DNA of 64,000 nt from JAEUPI01 sp963814435 (GTDB lineage Bacteria; Pseudomonadota; Gammaproteobacteria; Burkholderiales; Burkholderiaceae_C): positions 124,001 through 188,000 of the forward strand of contig CAWFCV010000024.1 of NCBI GenBank assembly GCA_963814435.1, in the 5' to 3' direction. A program made the translations under genes and the position numbers. The notes below the pieces were generated by a model that was not told the origin of the DNA, ran no database searches, and saw only the letters and a program-made list of their open reading frames with translations. Of this stretch, positions 36,700-46,217 are shown piece by piece; within the stretch, counting starts at the first letter, position 1, and the number at the start of each line of letters is the position of its first letter.

Positions 36700-38206
36700 A
36701 TGGATGCAAGAACCGAAGTCAAACCGATCGACGATCTGCGCAGCTACATCGCCGCGCTGGAGGCCCACGGCCACGTGCACCACGTCAGGGCCGAGGTCGA
36801 CTGGAAGTACGAGCTGTGCCACGTGTCCAAGGTAAACGAGGAGCAGAAGGGTCCGGCGCTGCTGTACGACAACGTCAAGGGCTACGACATCCCGGTGTTC
36901 ACCAGTGCGTTCACCACGTCGCAGCGCCTGGCCATCGCGCTGGAGCAGGACCCCGCGCTGTCGATGAGCCAGCTGTCCAAGAAGTGGATGCAGCTGACCA
37001 CCAAGCAGATGATCAAGCCGAAGATCGTCGACAAGCCGTCGGTGATGGAAAACGTGATCACCGGCGACGCGATCGACATCGAGAAGTTCCCGTCGCCGTG
37101 GTTTTACCCGGACGACGGCGGGCGCTTCTTCGTCACCGCAGGGTATCTGGTGACGCAGGATCCCGACACCGGGTGGACCAACCTGGGCACCTACCGCTCG
37201 CAGGTGCTGGGCAAGACGATCCTCGGCTCGCAGATCATCAAGGGCAAGCATGGCGACATGCACATGAAGAAGTACGCCGAACGCGGCGAGCTGATGCCGG
37301 CGGCCGCCGTGGTCGGCTGCGACCCGGTGCTGTTCCTGGCCGCGTCGACGCTGGTCAGCGCCCAGGTCGACGAATACGACGTCGCGGGCTCGCTGCGCGG
37401 CCGCCCGGTGCCGGTGTTCAAGTCCGATCTCACCGGGTTGATGCTGCCGGCCAGCGCGGAGATCATCGCCGAGGGCTTCATCGACCCGAACGAGCTGATG
37501 GAGGAAGGCCCGTTCGGCGAGTACACCGGCTACTACTCGGGCAACAAGGGCAAGGACTACCCGAAGCCGGTGCTGCGCATCAAGCGCATCCTGCATCGCA
37601 ACAACCCGATCATGTGGGCCACCACCGTCGGCAAGCCGATCAACGACATCCACATGATCCAGTCGCTCAACCGCACCGCGACGCTGTGGCACGACCTCGA
37701 GACGATGAAGGTGCCCGGCATCCAGAGCGTCTACATCCCGCCCGAGGCCTGCGGCCGATTCTGGGTGGTGGTGTCGGTCAAGCAGATGTACCCCGGCCAC
37801 TCCAACCACGTCGGCAACGCCGTGATCGCCAGCACCACCGGACACTACGGCGTCAAGGGCGTGATCACCGTCGACCACGACATCGAGGCCGACGACTGGG
37901 ACCGTGTCTGGTGGGCGCTGGCGACGCGCTTCGACCCCAAGCGCTCGGCGCAGATCATCGACCGCGGCCGCTCGACGCCGCTCGATCCGGGGCTGCCGAT
38001 CGACGCCCGCGACATCACCAGCCGCATCATTCTCGACGCCTGCACGCCCTACGAATGGACCAACAAGCCCAACGAGATCTTCATGGATCGCGCGGTGCTT
38101 GCAGAAGGTTTCCGACCGCTGGAACGAGTATGGTTTTGCCGGCACCAGCCCGGTGGCCGGCATGATCAACCGGCTGACCCGGCCCGAGGTCAAGAAGGCC
38201 AAGTGA
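36700..38206 (+). CDS. UbiD-family (de)carboxylase, probable phenylphosphate carboxylase subunit (one frameshift)
   Basis: A 501-residue prenyl-FMN-type decarboxylase of the UbiD family. It has the family segment EEGPFGEYTGYYSGNKGKDYP (residues about 267-286) and WATTVGKPINDIHM, and ends SPVAGMINRLTRPEVKKAK. One extra base near 38100 (GCTTGCAG for GCTGCAG) splits the last 34 residues. In Thauera two UbiD-like subunits (PpcA, PpcB) plus PpcC and PpcD make phenylphosphate carboxylase; only one UbiD gene is here, so I do not choose between ppcA and ppcB. The ribosome site GGAGCACCC is the same as before the TrpB-like gene. Confidence 0.85.
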
Positions 38207-38234
38207 ACCGTGGAGCCGACATGAAGCCATCGCT

Positions 38235-38300
38235 AGCCCCGGGCCGAGCGCCGGGCCGCTCGCCAAGCCGGCCCGGGTCCCCTCGGGGGACCGGCCGATG
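38235..38300. repeat. G/C palindromes between ubiD-like and Tm-1-like genes
   Basis: The 116-base gap contains nested inverted repeats, including GGTCCCCTCGGGGGACC (38276-38292) and CCCGGGCC / GGCCCGGG pairs at 38238-38276. This belongs to the same intergenic family as the repeats at 25073 and 48898. It is likely an RNA hairpin inside the phenol transcript. Confidence 0.5.
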
Positions 38301-38322
38301 TACCCGTCGGACGAGGGGCACC

Positions 38323-39587
38323 ATGAAAGGCATCGTCATCGTCTGCAACCTGGACACCCGCGGCGAGGACATCGTCTTCGTCAAGCGGCTGATCCAGGAC
38401 CGCGGCCACGAGGCGATCCTGCTCGACTTCAGCATGGAGGAGCCGCCGCCGTTCGCCGGCGACATCCGCACCGAGGACGTGGCGCAACGCGGCGGCATGC
38501 CGATCGAGGTGGTGCGCGAGAAGTACCGCTCCGACCGCAACGCGGCCACGAACAACCAGATCACCGGCGCCGCGCGCATCGTCGACGAACTGCGTCAAGC
38601 AGGGCCGCGTGCACGGCATCATCGGCATCGGTGGCGGCACCGCGACGCTGGTCGCGACGTCGATCATGCAGCGCCTGCCGTTCGGCATGCCCAAGCTGAT
38701 GGCCTCGCCGATGGCCGCGCACCCAGCCTACATCGACAAGTACGTCGGCACGCACGACATCACGATGCACCACACGGTGCTCGACATCGTGAAGATGAAC
38801 CCGCTGCTGAAGGCGCAGATCATCAACGCGGTCGGCGCGATCTGCGGCATGGTCGAGATGACGCAGGGCATCCGACTTCCACTTCGACAAGCCCTGTGTG
38901 GCCGTCTCGTCGTTCGGCTTCGGCGAAATGGCGGTTCAGGCAGCGCTCGGCATGCTCGAGGAGGCCGGCTTCACGCCCATCGTCTGCCATGCCCAGGGCA
39001 AGGGCGACAAGGCGATGGAGGAGATGATCCGCGACGGCGCGTTCCAGGGCGTGCTGGACATCTGCATCGGCGGCGTCATCGAGCACCTGTTCAAGGGCAA
39101 CCGCGACCCGGGCCCGGACCGGCTGATGGCGGCCGTCGAGACCGGCATCCCGATGGTGCTGGCGCCCTGCGGGCTGGACATCCTGTCGTACGGCGGCCGC
39201 GCCGACATGCTGGAGCAGACGAAGGACCGCGTGCAGGTACGTGCAGGACTCGCTGCGGGTGCAGGTGCGCACCACGGCCGACGAGCTGCGCCAGGCGGCC
39301 GACGTGATCGCCGCGGCGGCTCAACCGCGCCCGGGGGCCGTGGACCTTCCTGGTCCCGCTGAAGGGCTGGTCGTCGCTGGATCGCGAGGGCCGGCCGATC
39401 TACGACCCGGCGGCCGACGCCGCGTTCGTCGCCCGGCTGAAGGAACGACTCGACACGCCGGGCCGGGTCAAGGAGGTCGACCTGCACCTGTACACGCCGG
39501 AGTTCGCACGCGTCGCGGTCGACGAATTCGTGCGACTGTTCGAAGTCGACACGCACGCCGGTGCGAATCAAGGAGCTGCAGCCATGA
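38323..39587 (+). CDS. Tm-1-like (UPF0261) ATP-binding-domain protein (frameshifted)
   Basis: A protein of about 419 residues of the UPF0261/Tm-1-like family. It starts MKGIVIVCNLDTRGEDIVFV and has HGIIGIGGGTATLVATSIMQ, KLMASPMAAHPAYIDKYVG, CVAVSSFGFGEMAVQAAL and VLAPCGLDILSYGGRADML. Extra bases near 38593, 38875, 39238, 39318 and 39563 break the frame; the span minus five is divisible by three, and the repaired stop overlaps the ppsC start (ATGA). The family has a nucleotide-binding fold and no established reaction. Its place between the carboxylase and PpsC suggests a role in phenol metabolism, unproven. Confidence 0.75.
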
Positions 39588-40267
39588 TCGTGCGCAACTG
39601 GATGCAGGCCGACCCGGTGGTGATCACCAGCGACACGCTGGTCTCCGAGGCCAAGCGCATCCTCAGCGAGAACAACCTGCACGCCCTGCCGGTGGTCGAC
39701 CAGGGGCGGCTGCGCGGGCTGGTCACGCGCGCCAACCTGCTGCGCATGGGCCACTTCGTGCTGCGCACGCAGAGCCCCGACGAGTTCAACTTCTTCGTCA
39801 CGCGCCTGAAGGTGCGCGACATCATGGTGCGCAACCCGGCCTCGGTGCAGGCCAGCGAGACGATGCAGCAGTGCATGCTCAAGGGCCAGACGCTGGGTGT
39901 CGCGCAGTTTCCGGTGCTCGACGGCGATCGCGTGGTCGGCGTGATCTCGGCCAACGAGATCTTCCAACTCGCCGCGTTCTGCCTCGGCGCCTGGGAGCGC
40001 CGCTGTGGCGTCACGCTGGAGCCCGTGGAGCTGGGCCCCGGTGTGCTGGGTCGCATCGCCAACGTCGCCGAGGCGGCGGGCGCGGTGCTGCAGGCCATGT
40101 ACCCGATCGGGCATCACGAGGGCCAACCCGCGGCCGGCCACCCGCGCAGGCGGGTTGTCGTGCGCTTTCACGCACCCGATGTGACTGCCGTGGTGTCGGC
40201 GCTCGAACTCGCCGGGTTCGCGGTGATCGAGTCGGCCGACTCGCCGCTGCCGGCGCTGGCGGCATGA
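39584..40267 (+). CDS. ppsC: Phenylphosphate synthase subunit C (CBS-domain activator)
   Basis: A 227-residue protein with two CBS domains in the first 150 residues: VRNWMQADPVVITSDTLVSE ... HALPVVDQGRLRGLVTR and VRDIMVRNPASVQASETMQQ ... FPVLDGDRVVGVIS. A C-terminal domain of about 75 residues follows. Size and domains match Thauera PpsC (24 kDa), which stimulates phenylphosphate synthesis several-fold. The frame is intact. The ribosome site AAGGAGCTGCAGCC precedes the ATG. Here it is separated from ppsAB by the carboxylase and Tm-1-like genes. Confidence 0.8.
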   Translation: MIVRNWMQADPVVITSDTLVSEAKRILSENNLHALPVVDQGRLRGLVTRANLLRMGHFVLRTQSPDEFNFFVTRLKVRDIMVRNPASVQASETMQQCMLKGQTLGVAQFPVLDGDRVVGVISANEIFQLAAFCLGAWERRCGVTLEPVELGPGVLGRIANVAEAAGAVLQAMYPIGHHEGQPAAGHPRRRVVVRFHAPDVTAVVSALELAGFAVIESADSPLPALAA

Positions 40268-40286
40268 CGCGACCCTGGAGATCCCG

Positions 40287-40892
40287 ATGACCTTGCCACT
40301 GATCGTCGCCATCACCGGTGCCACCGGCGTGATCTACGGCGTCGAGCTGCTGCGGGTGTTGAAGTCGCTCGGCCAGCCGACCCACCTGATCCTCAGCGAA
40401 GCGGCGGGCCTGAACCTGACGATCGAGACCGACGTGTCGCTCGACGAGGTGCGCGCGCTCGCCGACGTGGTCTACAACAACAAGGATGTCGGCGCGGCCG
40501 TCGCCAGCGGGTCGTTTCGCACCCGCGGCATGATCGTGGCGCCGTGCACCATCAAGACGCTGTCGGCGATCGCCAACTCGTTCACCTACAACCTGGTGGT
40601 GCGCGCGGCGGACGTGCAGCTCAAGGAGGGCCGCAAGCTGGTGCTGCTGGTGCGCGAAACGCCGCTGCACAAGGGGCATCTCGAGCTGATGTCGCGCGCT
40701 GCCGATTGCGGCGCGGTGCTGCTGCCGCCGATGCCGGCGTTCTACCACCGGCCGCAGACGATCCTGGACCTCATCCACCAGACCATCGGCAAGGCGCTCG
40801 ACCAGGTCGGCATCGAGCACGCGCTGTTCCAGCGCTGGAGCGGCCACGGCAGCAACAAGGTGTCGATGGAGCCGATGAAGGACACGCACTGA
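40287..40892 (+). CDS. ubiX: UbiX-family flavin prenyltransferase
   Basis: A 201-residue UbiX-fold protein with AITGATGVIYG (residues about 8-18), SGSFRTRGMIVAPCTIKTLS (about 73-92), LVRETPLHKGHLELM and PAFYHRPQT. These are the FMN- and dimethylallyl-phosphate-binding elements of prenyl-FMN synthases. It would make the prenylated flavin used by the UbiD-like carboxylase four genes upstream. It starts 19 bases after ppsC. A dedicated UbiX copy in a phenol cluster is normal. Confidence 0.9.
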   Translation: MTLPLIVAITGATGVIYGVELLRVLKSLGQPTHLILSEAAGLNLTIETDVSLDEVRALADVVYNNKDVGAAVASGSFRTRGMIVAPCTIKTLSAIANSFTYNLVVRAADVQLKEGRKLVLLVRETPLHKGHLELMSRAADCGAVLLPPMPAFYHRPQTILDLIHQTIGKALDQVGIEHALFQRWSGHGSNKVSMEPMKDTH

Positions 40893-41020
40893 CCGCCATT
40901 TCGACACGCCAACTCGCACATCTTGACAGACACAACCCCGCGTCACACCATGCGTCACGGCATTGGCCGGCGATGGAGTCCACCGTTCAATCCACCGCAA
41001 ACCCTACAAGAGGAGCACCC

Positions 41021-42391
41021 ATGAGCGAGACCATCAAGTACCTGCTCGACGAAAAGCATATGCCGAAGGTCTGGTACAACATCCAGGCCGACCTGCCGAA
41101 GCCCGCGCCTGCGGTGCTGCACCCCGGCACGCACCAGCCGATCGGGCCGGCCGACCTGGCGCCGCTGTTCCCGATGGAGCTGATCAAGCAGGAGGTCTCC
41201 ACCGAGCGCGAGATCGAGATTCCCGGGCCGGTGCGCGATGTCTACCGGCAGTGGCGGCCGTCGCCGTTGTACCGGGCGCGCCGGCTCGAAGCGGAGCTGA
41301 AGACACCCGCCAAGATCTACTACAAATACGAAGGCGTGTCGCCATCGGGCAGCCACAAGCCCAACACCGCGATCGCGCAGGCGTTCTACAACCGCGAGGC
41401 CGGCGTCAAACGCCTGATCACCGAAACCGGTGCCGGGCAATGGGGCTCGTCGCTGGCCTTTGCCGGCCGCGTGTTCGGTCTCGAAGTGCAGGTGTTCATG
41501 GTGCGTGTGTCGTACGACCAGAAACCGTACCGCCGCGCCTTGATGGAGACCTACGGCGCGCGCTGCATCGCATCGCCGTCGAAGGAAACCGAATCCGGCC
41601 GCGCGATCCTCGCCAAGCGCGCCGACCACCCCGGCAGCCTGGGCATCGCGATCTCCGAGGCGGTGGAGGTCGCCGCGCAGCGCGACGACACCAAGTACGC
41701 GCTGGGCAGCGTACTCAACCATGTGCTGATGCACCAGACGATCATCGGCCAGGAGGCGATGGCCCAGATGGAGATGGCGGGCGACTATCCGGACGTGATC
41801 GTCGGCTGCACCGGCGGCGGCTCCAACTTTGCCGGCATCGTGTTTCCGTTCCTCGGCGCCCAGCTGCGCGGCGGCAAGAAGGTGCGCATCGTGGCGGTCG
41901 AACCCGCCGCCTGCCCGAGCCTGACGCGCGGCAAGTACGCCTACGACTTTGGCGACACGGCGCACCTGACGCCGCTGACCAAGATGCACACGCTGGGCTC
42001 GACCTTCACGCCGCCGGGCTTCCATGCCGGCGGCCTGCGCTACCACGGCATGTCGCCGCTGGTGAGCCACCTGCTGGAGCTCGATCTGATCGAGGCCACG
42101 GCCCACCACCAGATCGCCTGTTTCGATGCCGGCGTGCAGTTCGCGCGCGCCGAGGGCATCGTGCCGGCGCCCGAGGCCAACCATGCGGTCAAGGGTGCGA
42201 TCGTCGAGGCGATCCGCTGCCGCGAGGAAGGCAAGTCGCGCACGATTCTTTTCAACTTGTGCGGCCACGGCCATTTCGATATGCAGGCCTACATCGACTA
42301 CTTCGGCGGCAAGCTGAAGGACATCCAGTACGACGAAGCCGAGCTGGCGATGGCCCTGGCCGGGTTGCCTTCGGTGAAGGAAGCGGCTTAG
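41021..42391 (+). CDS. TrpB2-type tryptophan-synthase-beta-like PLP enzyme
   Basis: A 456-residue protein of the TrpB2 branch (longer N terminus than TrpB1). The PLP lysine is Lys113 in GVSPSGSHKPNT, the catalytic-type glutamate is in TETGAGQWGSS (about residue 135), the phosphate-binding loop is CTGGGSNF, and GGLRYHGMSP is present. No trpA gene is near. TrpB2 proteins join indole and serine to tryptophan and usually act without TrpA. Here the gene ends the phenol operon, with ribosome site AGAGGAGCACCC, 128 bases after ubiX. It may instead use a phenolic or other aromatic acceptor; that is speculation. Confidence 0.85.
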   Translation: MSETIKYLLDEKHMPKVWYNIQADLPKPAPAVLHPGTHQPIGPADLAPLFPMELIKQEVSTEREIEIPGPVRDVYRQWRPSPLYRARRLEAELKTPAKIYYKYEGVSPSGSHKPNTAIAQAFYNREAGVKRLITETGAGQWGSSLAFAGRVFGLEVQVFMVRVSYDQKPYRRALMETYGARCIASPSKETESGRAILAKRADHPGSLGIAISEAVEVAAQRDDTKYALGSVLNHVLMHQTIIGQEAMAQMEMAGDYPDVIVGCTGGGSNFAGIVFPFLGAQLRGGKKVRIVAVEPAACPSLTRGKYAYDFGDTAHLTPLTKMHTLGSTFTPPGFHAGGLRYHGMSPLVSHLLELDLIEATAHHQIACFDAGVQFARAEGIVPAPEANHAVKGAIVEAIRCREEGKSRTILFNLCGHGHFDMQAYIDYFGGKLKDIQYDEAELAMALAGLPSVKEAA

Positions 42392-42500
42392 AGCTCAGGC
42401 ACACAAGCTCGACCCACACACGGCCGCACGCGGATCGCACCGCCGCGTGCGCCGGTGTCGTGCTTCTGCTTTCGCTTCGCCCGCCGTCAAGGCCGCTGCG

Positions 42501-43241
42501 ATGGCCACACCCACCTCCTTTGTGTTCGCCGCGGCGCTGCTGTTCAGCCTGACAGGGGCGGCACAGACCGCCGCCGCCCAGGACTTCGCGGCCGAGCGCC
42601 AGCGGATGGTGCAGGACATCAGCGCGCTGGTTCGCGAGACCCGCGCCGAGACCGGCAAGCCAGCCTTCGCTGAGCGTGTCATGGCCGTCATGGCGCGGGT
42701 GCCGCGCCATGAGTTCGTTCCCGCGGACCAGGTTGCCGCGGCCTACCGCAACCGGCCGCTTCCGATCGGCCACGGGCAGACCATCTCGCAGCCTTACATC
42801 GTGGCGCTGATGACCGAGCTGGCCCGCGCGGAACCCGACCACAAGGTGCTCGAGGTCGGCACCGGCTCGGGCTACCAGGCGGCGGTGATGGCCCACCTGG
42901 CCAGCGCCGTTTACACGATCGAAATCGTCGAGCCGTTGGGGGTGCAGGCCGCGCAGCGCCTGAAGACGCTGGGCTACACCAACGTCCAGGTGCGCCTGGG
43001 CGACGGCTACTACGGCTGGGAAGAACATGCGCCGTACGACGCCATCCTGGTCACGGCGGCGGCCAGCCACATTCCGCCGCCGCTCATCCGCCAGCTCAAG
43101 GCTGGCGGCAGGATGGTGATTCCGGTGGGGGCCGCATTCATGGTCCAGCATTTGATGCTGGTCGAGAAGAACCTCGACGGCACGGTCTCGACCCGGCAGA
43201 TCCTGCCGGTGGCCTTCGTTCCGCTGACCGGCAAGCGTTAG
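42501..43241 (+). CDS. pcm: Protein-L-isoaspartate O-methyltransferase with signal peptide
   Basis: A 246-residue protein whose first 27 residues (MATPTSFVFAAALLFSLTG...) form a signal peptide, unlike classical cytoplasmic PIMT. The methyltransferase has RVPRHEFVPADQ, NRPLPIGHGQTISQPYIVALM and the SAM motif LEVGTGSGYQAAV. It repairs isoaspartyl residues; with the signal it would act in the periplasm. The ATG at 42501 is chosen because it begins the signal; upstream codons are arginine-rich. The stop is 11 bases before a membrane protein gene on the same strand. Confidence 0.85.
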   Translation: MATPTSFVFAAALLFSLTGAAQTAAAQDFAAERQRMVQDISALVRETRAETGKPAFAERVMAVMARVPRHEFVPADQVAAAYRNRPLPIGHGQTISQPYIVALMTELARAEPDHKVLEVGTGSGYQAAVMAHLASAVYTIEIVEPLGVQAAQRLKTLGYTNVQVRLGDGYYGWEEHAPYDAILVTAAASHIPPPLIRQLKAGGRMVIPVGAAFMVQHLMLVEKNLDGTVSTRQILPVAFVPLTGKR

Positions 43242-43252
43242 CCGGCAACCCG

Positions 43253-45811
43253 ATGGCCGGCACACGCGCACGGGCTGCCGGCGAGGCCGCCCCCCCGGTG
43301 ATCGCCGTCGCGCTGATCTCGGCCGCCGCACTGGCGTTCGAGATCCTGCTGATGCGGCTGTTCTCGATCATCCTTTGGCATCACTTCGCCTACATGATCA
43401 TCAGCCTGGCGCTGCTCGGCACCGGTGCCAGCGGCGCCTTGTTGACCGTGGCACAGGGCGCCGTGCAGCGGCGTTTCGCGCCGCTGTTCTGCGCGGCCGC
43501 GGCGGCCTTCGGGGTCAGCGCGATCGGCAGTTTCGTGCTGGCGCAGCGTGTACCGTTCAATCCGCTGGAGATTCTGTGGGACCCGCACCAGAGCGCATAC
43601 CTGCTGGCCGTCTACCTGCTGCTGGCGTTGCCATTTCTGTGCGCCGGCGCCTGCGTGTGCATGGCCCTTTCCAGATGGCGCGGCATGGCCTCGCGCATCT
43701 ACAGCTTCGACATCCTGGGTGCGGGGGCGGGAAGCCTGGCGGTCGTGGGCTTGTTGTTCGTGGTGTCGGCGCAGGACGCATTGAAGCTGATCGGTGCCTT
43801 GGGATTCGTCGCCGCAGCGGTGGCCTGGCTCGAGTGCGGCGGCACAGCCCGGGCGCCGAGCCGCCTCAAGCCCGGGCTGGCCCCCAAGGGGGGCGGGCGC
43901 GGTACGCCGCGACAGGGGGGGCAACTTCTCCGGCGTTGGCCGGCGGCAGCGCTGGCGGTGATGGCCGGCCTGCCCTTGCTGTTGCCGCCATCCTGGGTCG
44001 CGCCCGCGATGTCGCCCTACAAGGAGCTGTCGCAGACCCTGCGCATTCCCCAAGCGCGCGTCGTGGCCGAACGCTTCAGCCCGCTGGGTCTGGTCAGCGT
44101 GGTCGAGAGTCCGCACACCCCACTGCGCCATGCGCCGGGATTGAGCCTGAACGCAACGGCCGAGCCGCCACCGCAACTGGGTGTCTTCATCGACGGCGAA
44201 GGCCTGAGCGTGCTGACCCGATTCGACGGCCGGCGCGACAGCCTGGCGCATCTCGATCAAATGACTTCCGCGCTGCCGTATCACCTGCTGCAGCAGCCGC
44301 GCGTGCTGGTGCTGGGCGCGGGCGCGGGGGCCGACGTGTTGCAAGCCCACGTTCACGGCGCCCGGAGCATCGATGCGGTGGAGCTGAACCCGCAGGTCGT
44401 CGACCTGGTGCGGCGTCAGTTCGCAGACTATGCGGGCGGCATCTACTCGGGCGACGTCGCGGGAGCTTCGGGAATCGCGCGCGTGCATGTGGCCGAGGCG
44501 CGCGGCTTCGTCGCGGCCAGCGCGCAACGCTGGGACCTCATCCACGTGGCGCTGCTCGATTCGTTCAGCGCGTCGTCGGCCGGCTTGTACGCGCTGACGG
44601 AGAACTACCTCTACACGGTGCAAGCCCTGCAGGACGACCTGCGGCACCTGGAGCCCGGCGGCCTGCTGGCGATCACCCGCTGGGTCACGTTGCCGCCGCG
44701 TGACGCGCTCAAGCTGTTGGCTGCGGCAGTGGTCGCGCTGGAGCGTTCGGGCGTGGCCGAGCCAGCGTCGCGGCTCGCACTCGTGCGCAGCTGGCAGACC
44801 AGCACGCTGCTCGTCAAGAACGGCGCATTCAGCAGCCAGGACATCGTGACGATCAAGACCTTCTGCGCCGCGCGCTCGTTCGACGTGGCGTTCTATCCGG
44901 GCATGACGCCGCAGGAAGCCAACCGCTACAACGTGGTCGCACCTCCCGACCTGTTCGACGGTGCCACCGCGCTGCTGGGCCCGGGCCGGGACGAGTTCCT
45001 GCAGAACTACAAGTTCCATATCGACCCGGCCACCGACGACAAGCCGCACTTCTTCCACTTCTTCAAGTGGCGCTCGCTGCCCGAGCTGTTGTCGCTGAAG
45101 GAGCAAGGTGGCTTGCCGCTGCTCGAATGGGGTTATCCGGTGCTGGTGGCGACGTTGGCCCAGGCGGCGCTCGCGAGCCTGCTGCTGATCGCAGTGCCTG
45201 CGGCCTGGGTCACTTGGGCCGACGCACGACAGCACGACCGCCTGCTGCTCGCCGGATCGCGCGGCCGCGTGCTCGTCTACTTTGCTGCGATCGGCTTTGC
45301 CTTCATGTTCATCGAGATCGCCTTCATCCAGAAATTCGTTCTGTTTCTGAGCCACCCGCTGTATGCGGTGGCGGTCGTGTTGTTCGCGTTTCTGCTGTTC
45401 GCCGGCATCGGCAGCGCCGCCTCCAAGCGTTGGCGCGACGCCAGCGCGCCGCTGCTGCGGCACGCCGAGGCGACGGTGGTGGCAGCGATCGCGCTGTCGG
45501 CGGCGCTGTGCCTCGGCCTGCTGCCCTGGTTGTTCCACAACGCGGTTGCGTTGCCGGACTCACTGCGGATCGTGATCTCGGCCGCTCTCATTGCGCCGCT
45601 GGCGTTCTTCATGGGCATGCCATTCCCGATGGGGCTGGCGAGGGTGGAGGCCACCGATGCCCGGCTCGTGCCCTGGGCCTGGGCGATCAACGGCTGCGCA
45701 TCGGTCACCGGCGCGGTGCTCGCCACGCTGCTGGCGATCCACATCGGATTCACCGCCGTGGTCGTCGCCGCGCTGGGGCTGTATGCGCTTGCAGCGGCGA
45801 CTCGGCCTTGA
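43253..45811 (+). CDS. Large membrane protein with spermidine-synthase-like (SAM-binding) domain
   Basis: An 852-residue protein with N-terminal membrane spans (about residues 15-185), a central soluble domain (about 270-600) holding a SAM/spermidine-synthase fold (VLVLGAGAGADVL, then SIDAVELNPQVV), and C-terminal spans (about 620-850). Such fusions of MFS-like or multi-span regions with a SpeE-like domain are common but uncharacterised. Residues about 204-225 (PGLAPKGGGRGTPRQGG) are encoded by a repeat element that also occurs between genes. The frame is intact. A quinone- or polyamine-related role is possible, not shown. Confidence 0.7.
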   Translation: MAGTRARAAGEAAPPVIAVALISAAALAFEILLMRLFSIILWHHFAYMIISLALLGTGASGALLTVAQGAVQRRFAPLFCAAAAAFGVSAIGSFVLAQRVPFNPLEILWDPHQSAYLLAVYLLLALPFLCAGACVCMALSRWRGMASRIYSFDILGAGAGSLAVVGLLFVVSAQDALKLIGALGFVAAAVAWLECGGTARAPSRLKPGLAPKGGGRGTPRQGGQLLRRWPAAALAVMAGLPLLLPPSWVAPAMSPYKELSQTLRIPQARVVAERFSPLGLVSVVESPHTPLRHAPGLSLNATAEPPPQLGVFIDGEGLSVLTRFDGRRDSLAHLDQMTSALPYHLLQQPRVLVLGAGAGADVLQAHVHGARSIDAVELNPQVVDLVRRQFADYAGGIYSGDVAGASGIARVHVAEARGFVAASAQRWDLIHVALLDSFSASSAGLYALTENYLYTVQALQDDLRHLEPGGLLAITRWVTLPPRDALKLLAAAVVALERSGVAEPASRLALVRSWQTSTLLVKNGAFSSQDIVTIKTFCAARSFDVAFYPGMTPQEANRYNVVAPPDLFDGATALLGPGRDEFLQNYKFHIDPATDDKPHFFHFFKWRSLPELLSLKEQGGLPLLEWGYPVLVATLAQAALASLLLIAVPAAWVTWADARQHDRLLLAGSRGRVLVYFAAIGFAFMFIEIAFIQKFVLFLSHPLYAVAVVLFAFLLFAGIGSAASKRWRDASAPLLRHAEATVVAAIALSAALCLGLLPWLFHNAVALPDSLRIVISAALIAPLAFFMGMPFPMGLARVEATDARLVPWAWAINGCASVTGAVLATLLAIHIGFTAVVVAALGLYALAAATRP
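43873..43925 (+). repeat. Palindromic element inside a coding region
   Basis: GCCCCCAAGGGGGGC (43880-43894) followed by a GC-rich stretch and a G run is the reverse-oriented counterpart of the intergenic element at 48898-48912. Here it lies in frame within the spermidine-synthase-like gene, adding about 20 glycine/proline/arginine-rich residues to a loop. Confidence 0.6.
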
Positions 45812-46217
45812 TGCTGCATGCAGGCGGCGCGCCGTCGCGCAGCGCCTGCGCAATTTCGCCAGGCGCGGGCAAGACGTCAGGCCATGGTTGCGCGGGTCGC
45901 AGATCGGGCGCCGAACAGCTCTACTTCAGGAAGACCCGAAAGCAGATCCTCGCAGGTGACGGGGCTGTTGTCGGTTGTGTCGTGATCGCGAACCGTCGGC
46001 TGCGATCTGCGGCTACCGGTCTGCTCTGCTTGAATCGACCCGAACGTCGGCAATGGCGACAAAGGGCGCGCGCTGAGCACCGGCACCCGAGCGTTCACTG
46101 CACTCACATCGCGATCGTTCGGGTCGTGGCGCCGGATGCGCGAGATCGACCCGTTGCGGGTATTCGGGTGTTCGGATCGAGGCCCACAAACCGGGCATCG
46201 AGCGGCGCCACTGGTGA
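45812..46217. other. Gap without recognised gene (406 bases)
   Basis: Between the spermidine-synthase-like gene and hicB. Open frames here are arginine-rich shadows with no family match and no ribosome site. A short CTGCATGCAG palindrome follows the upstream stop (about 45816-45825) but has no T run after it. I see nothing else. Confidence 0.5.

Noticed and set aside
38323..39587. Tm-1-like protein as a viral resistance factor
   Set aside because: The plant Tm-1 role does not transfer to the bacterial UPF0261 family; operon context favours metabolism.
43238..45538. Minus-strand open frame of 766 codons
   Set aside because: Antisense to the spermidine-synthase-like gene, Gln/Arg/His-rich, no recognisable domain.
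45812..46217. Small genes in the gap after the spermidine-synthase-like gene
   Set aside because: Candidate frames have no ribosome site, no hydrophobic or motif pattern and extreme arginine content.
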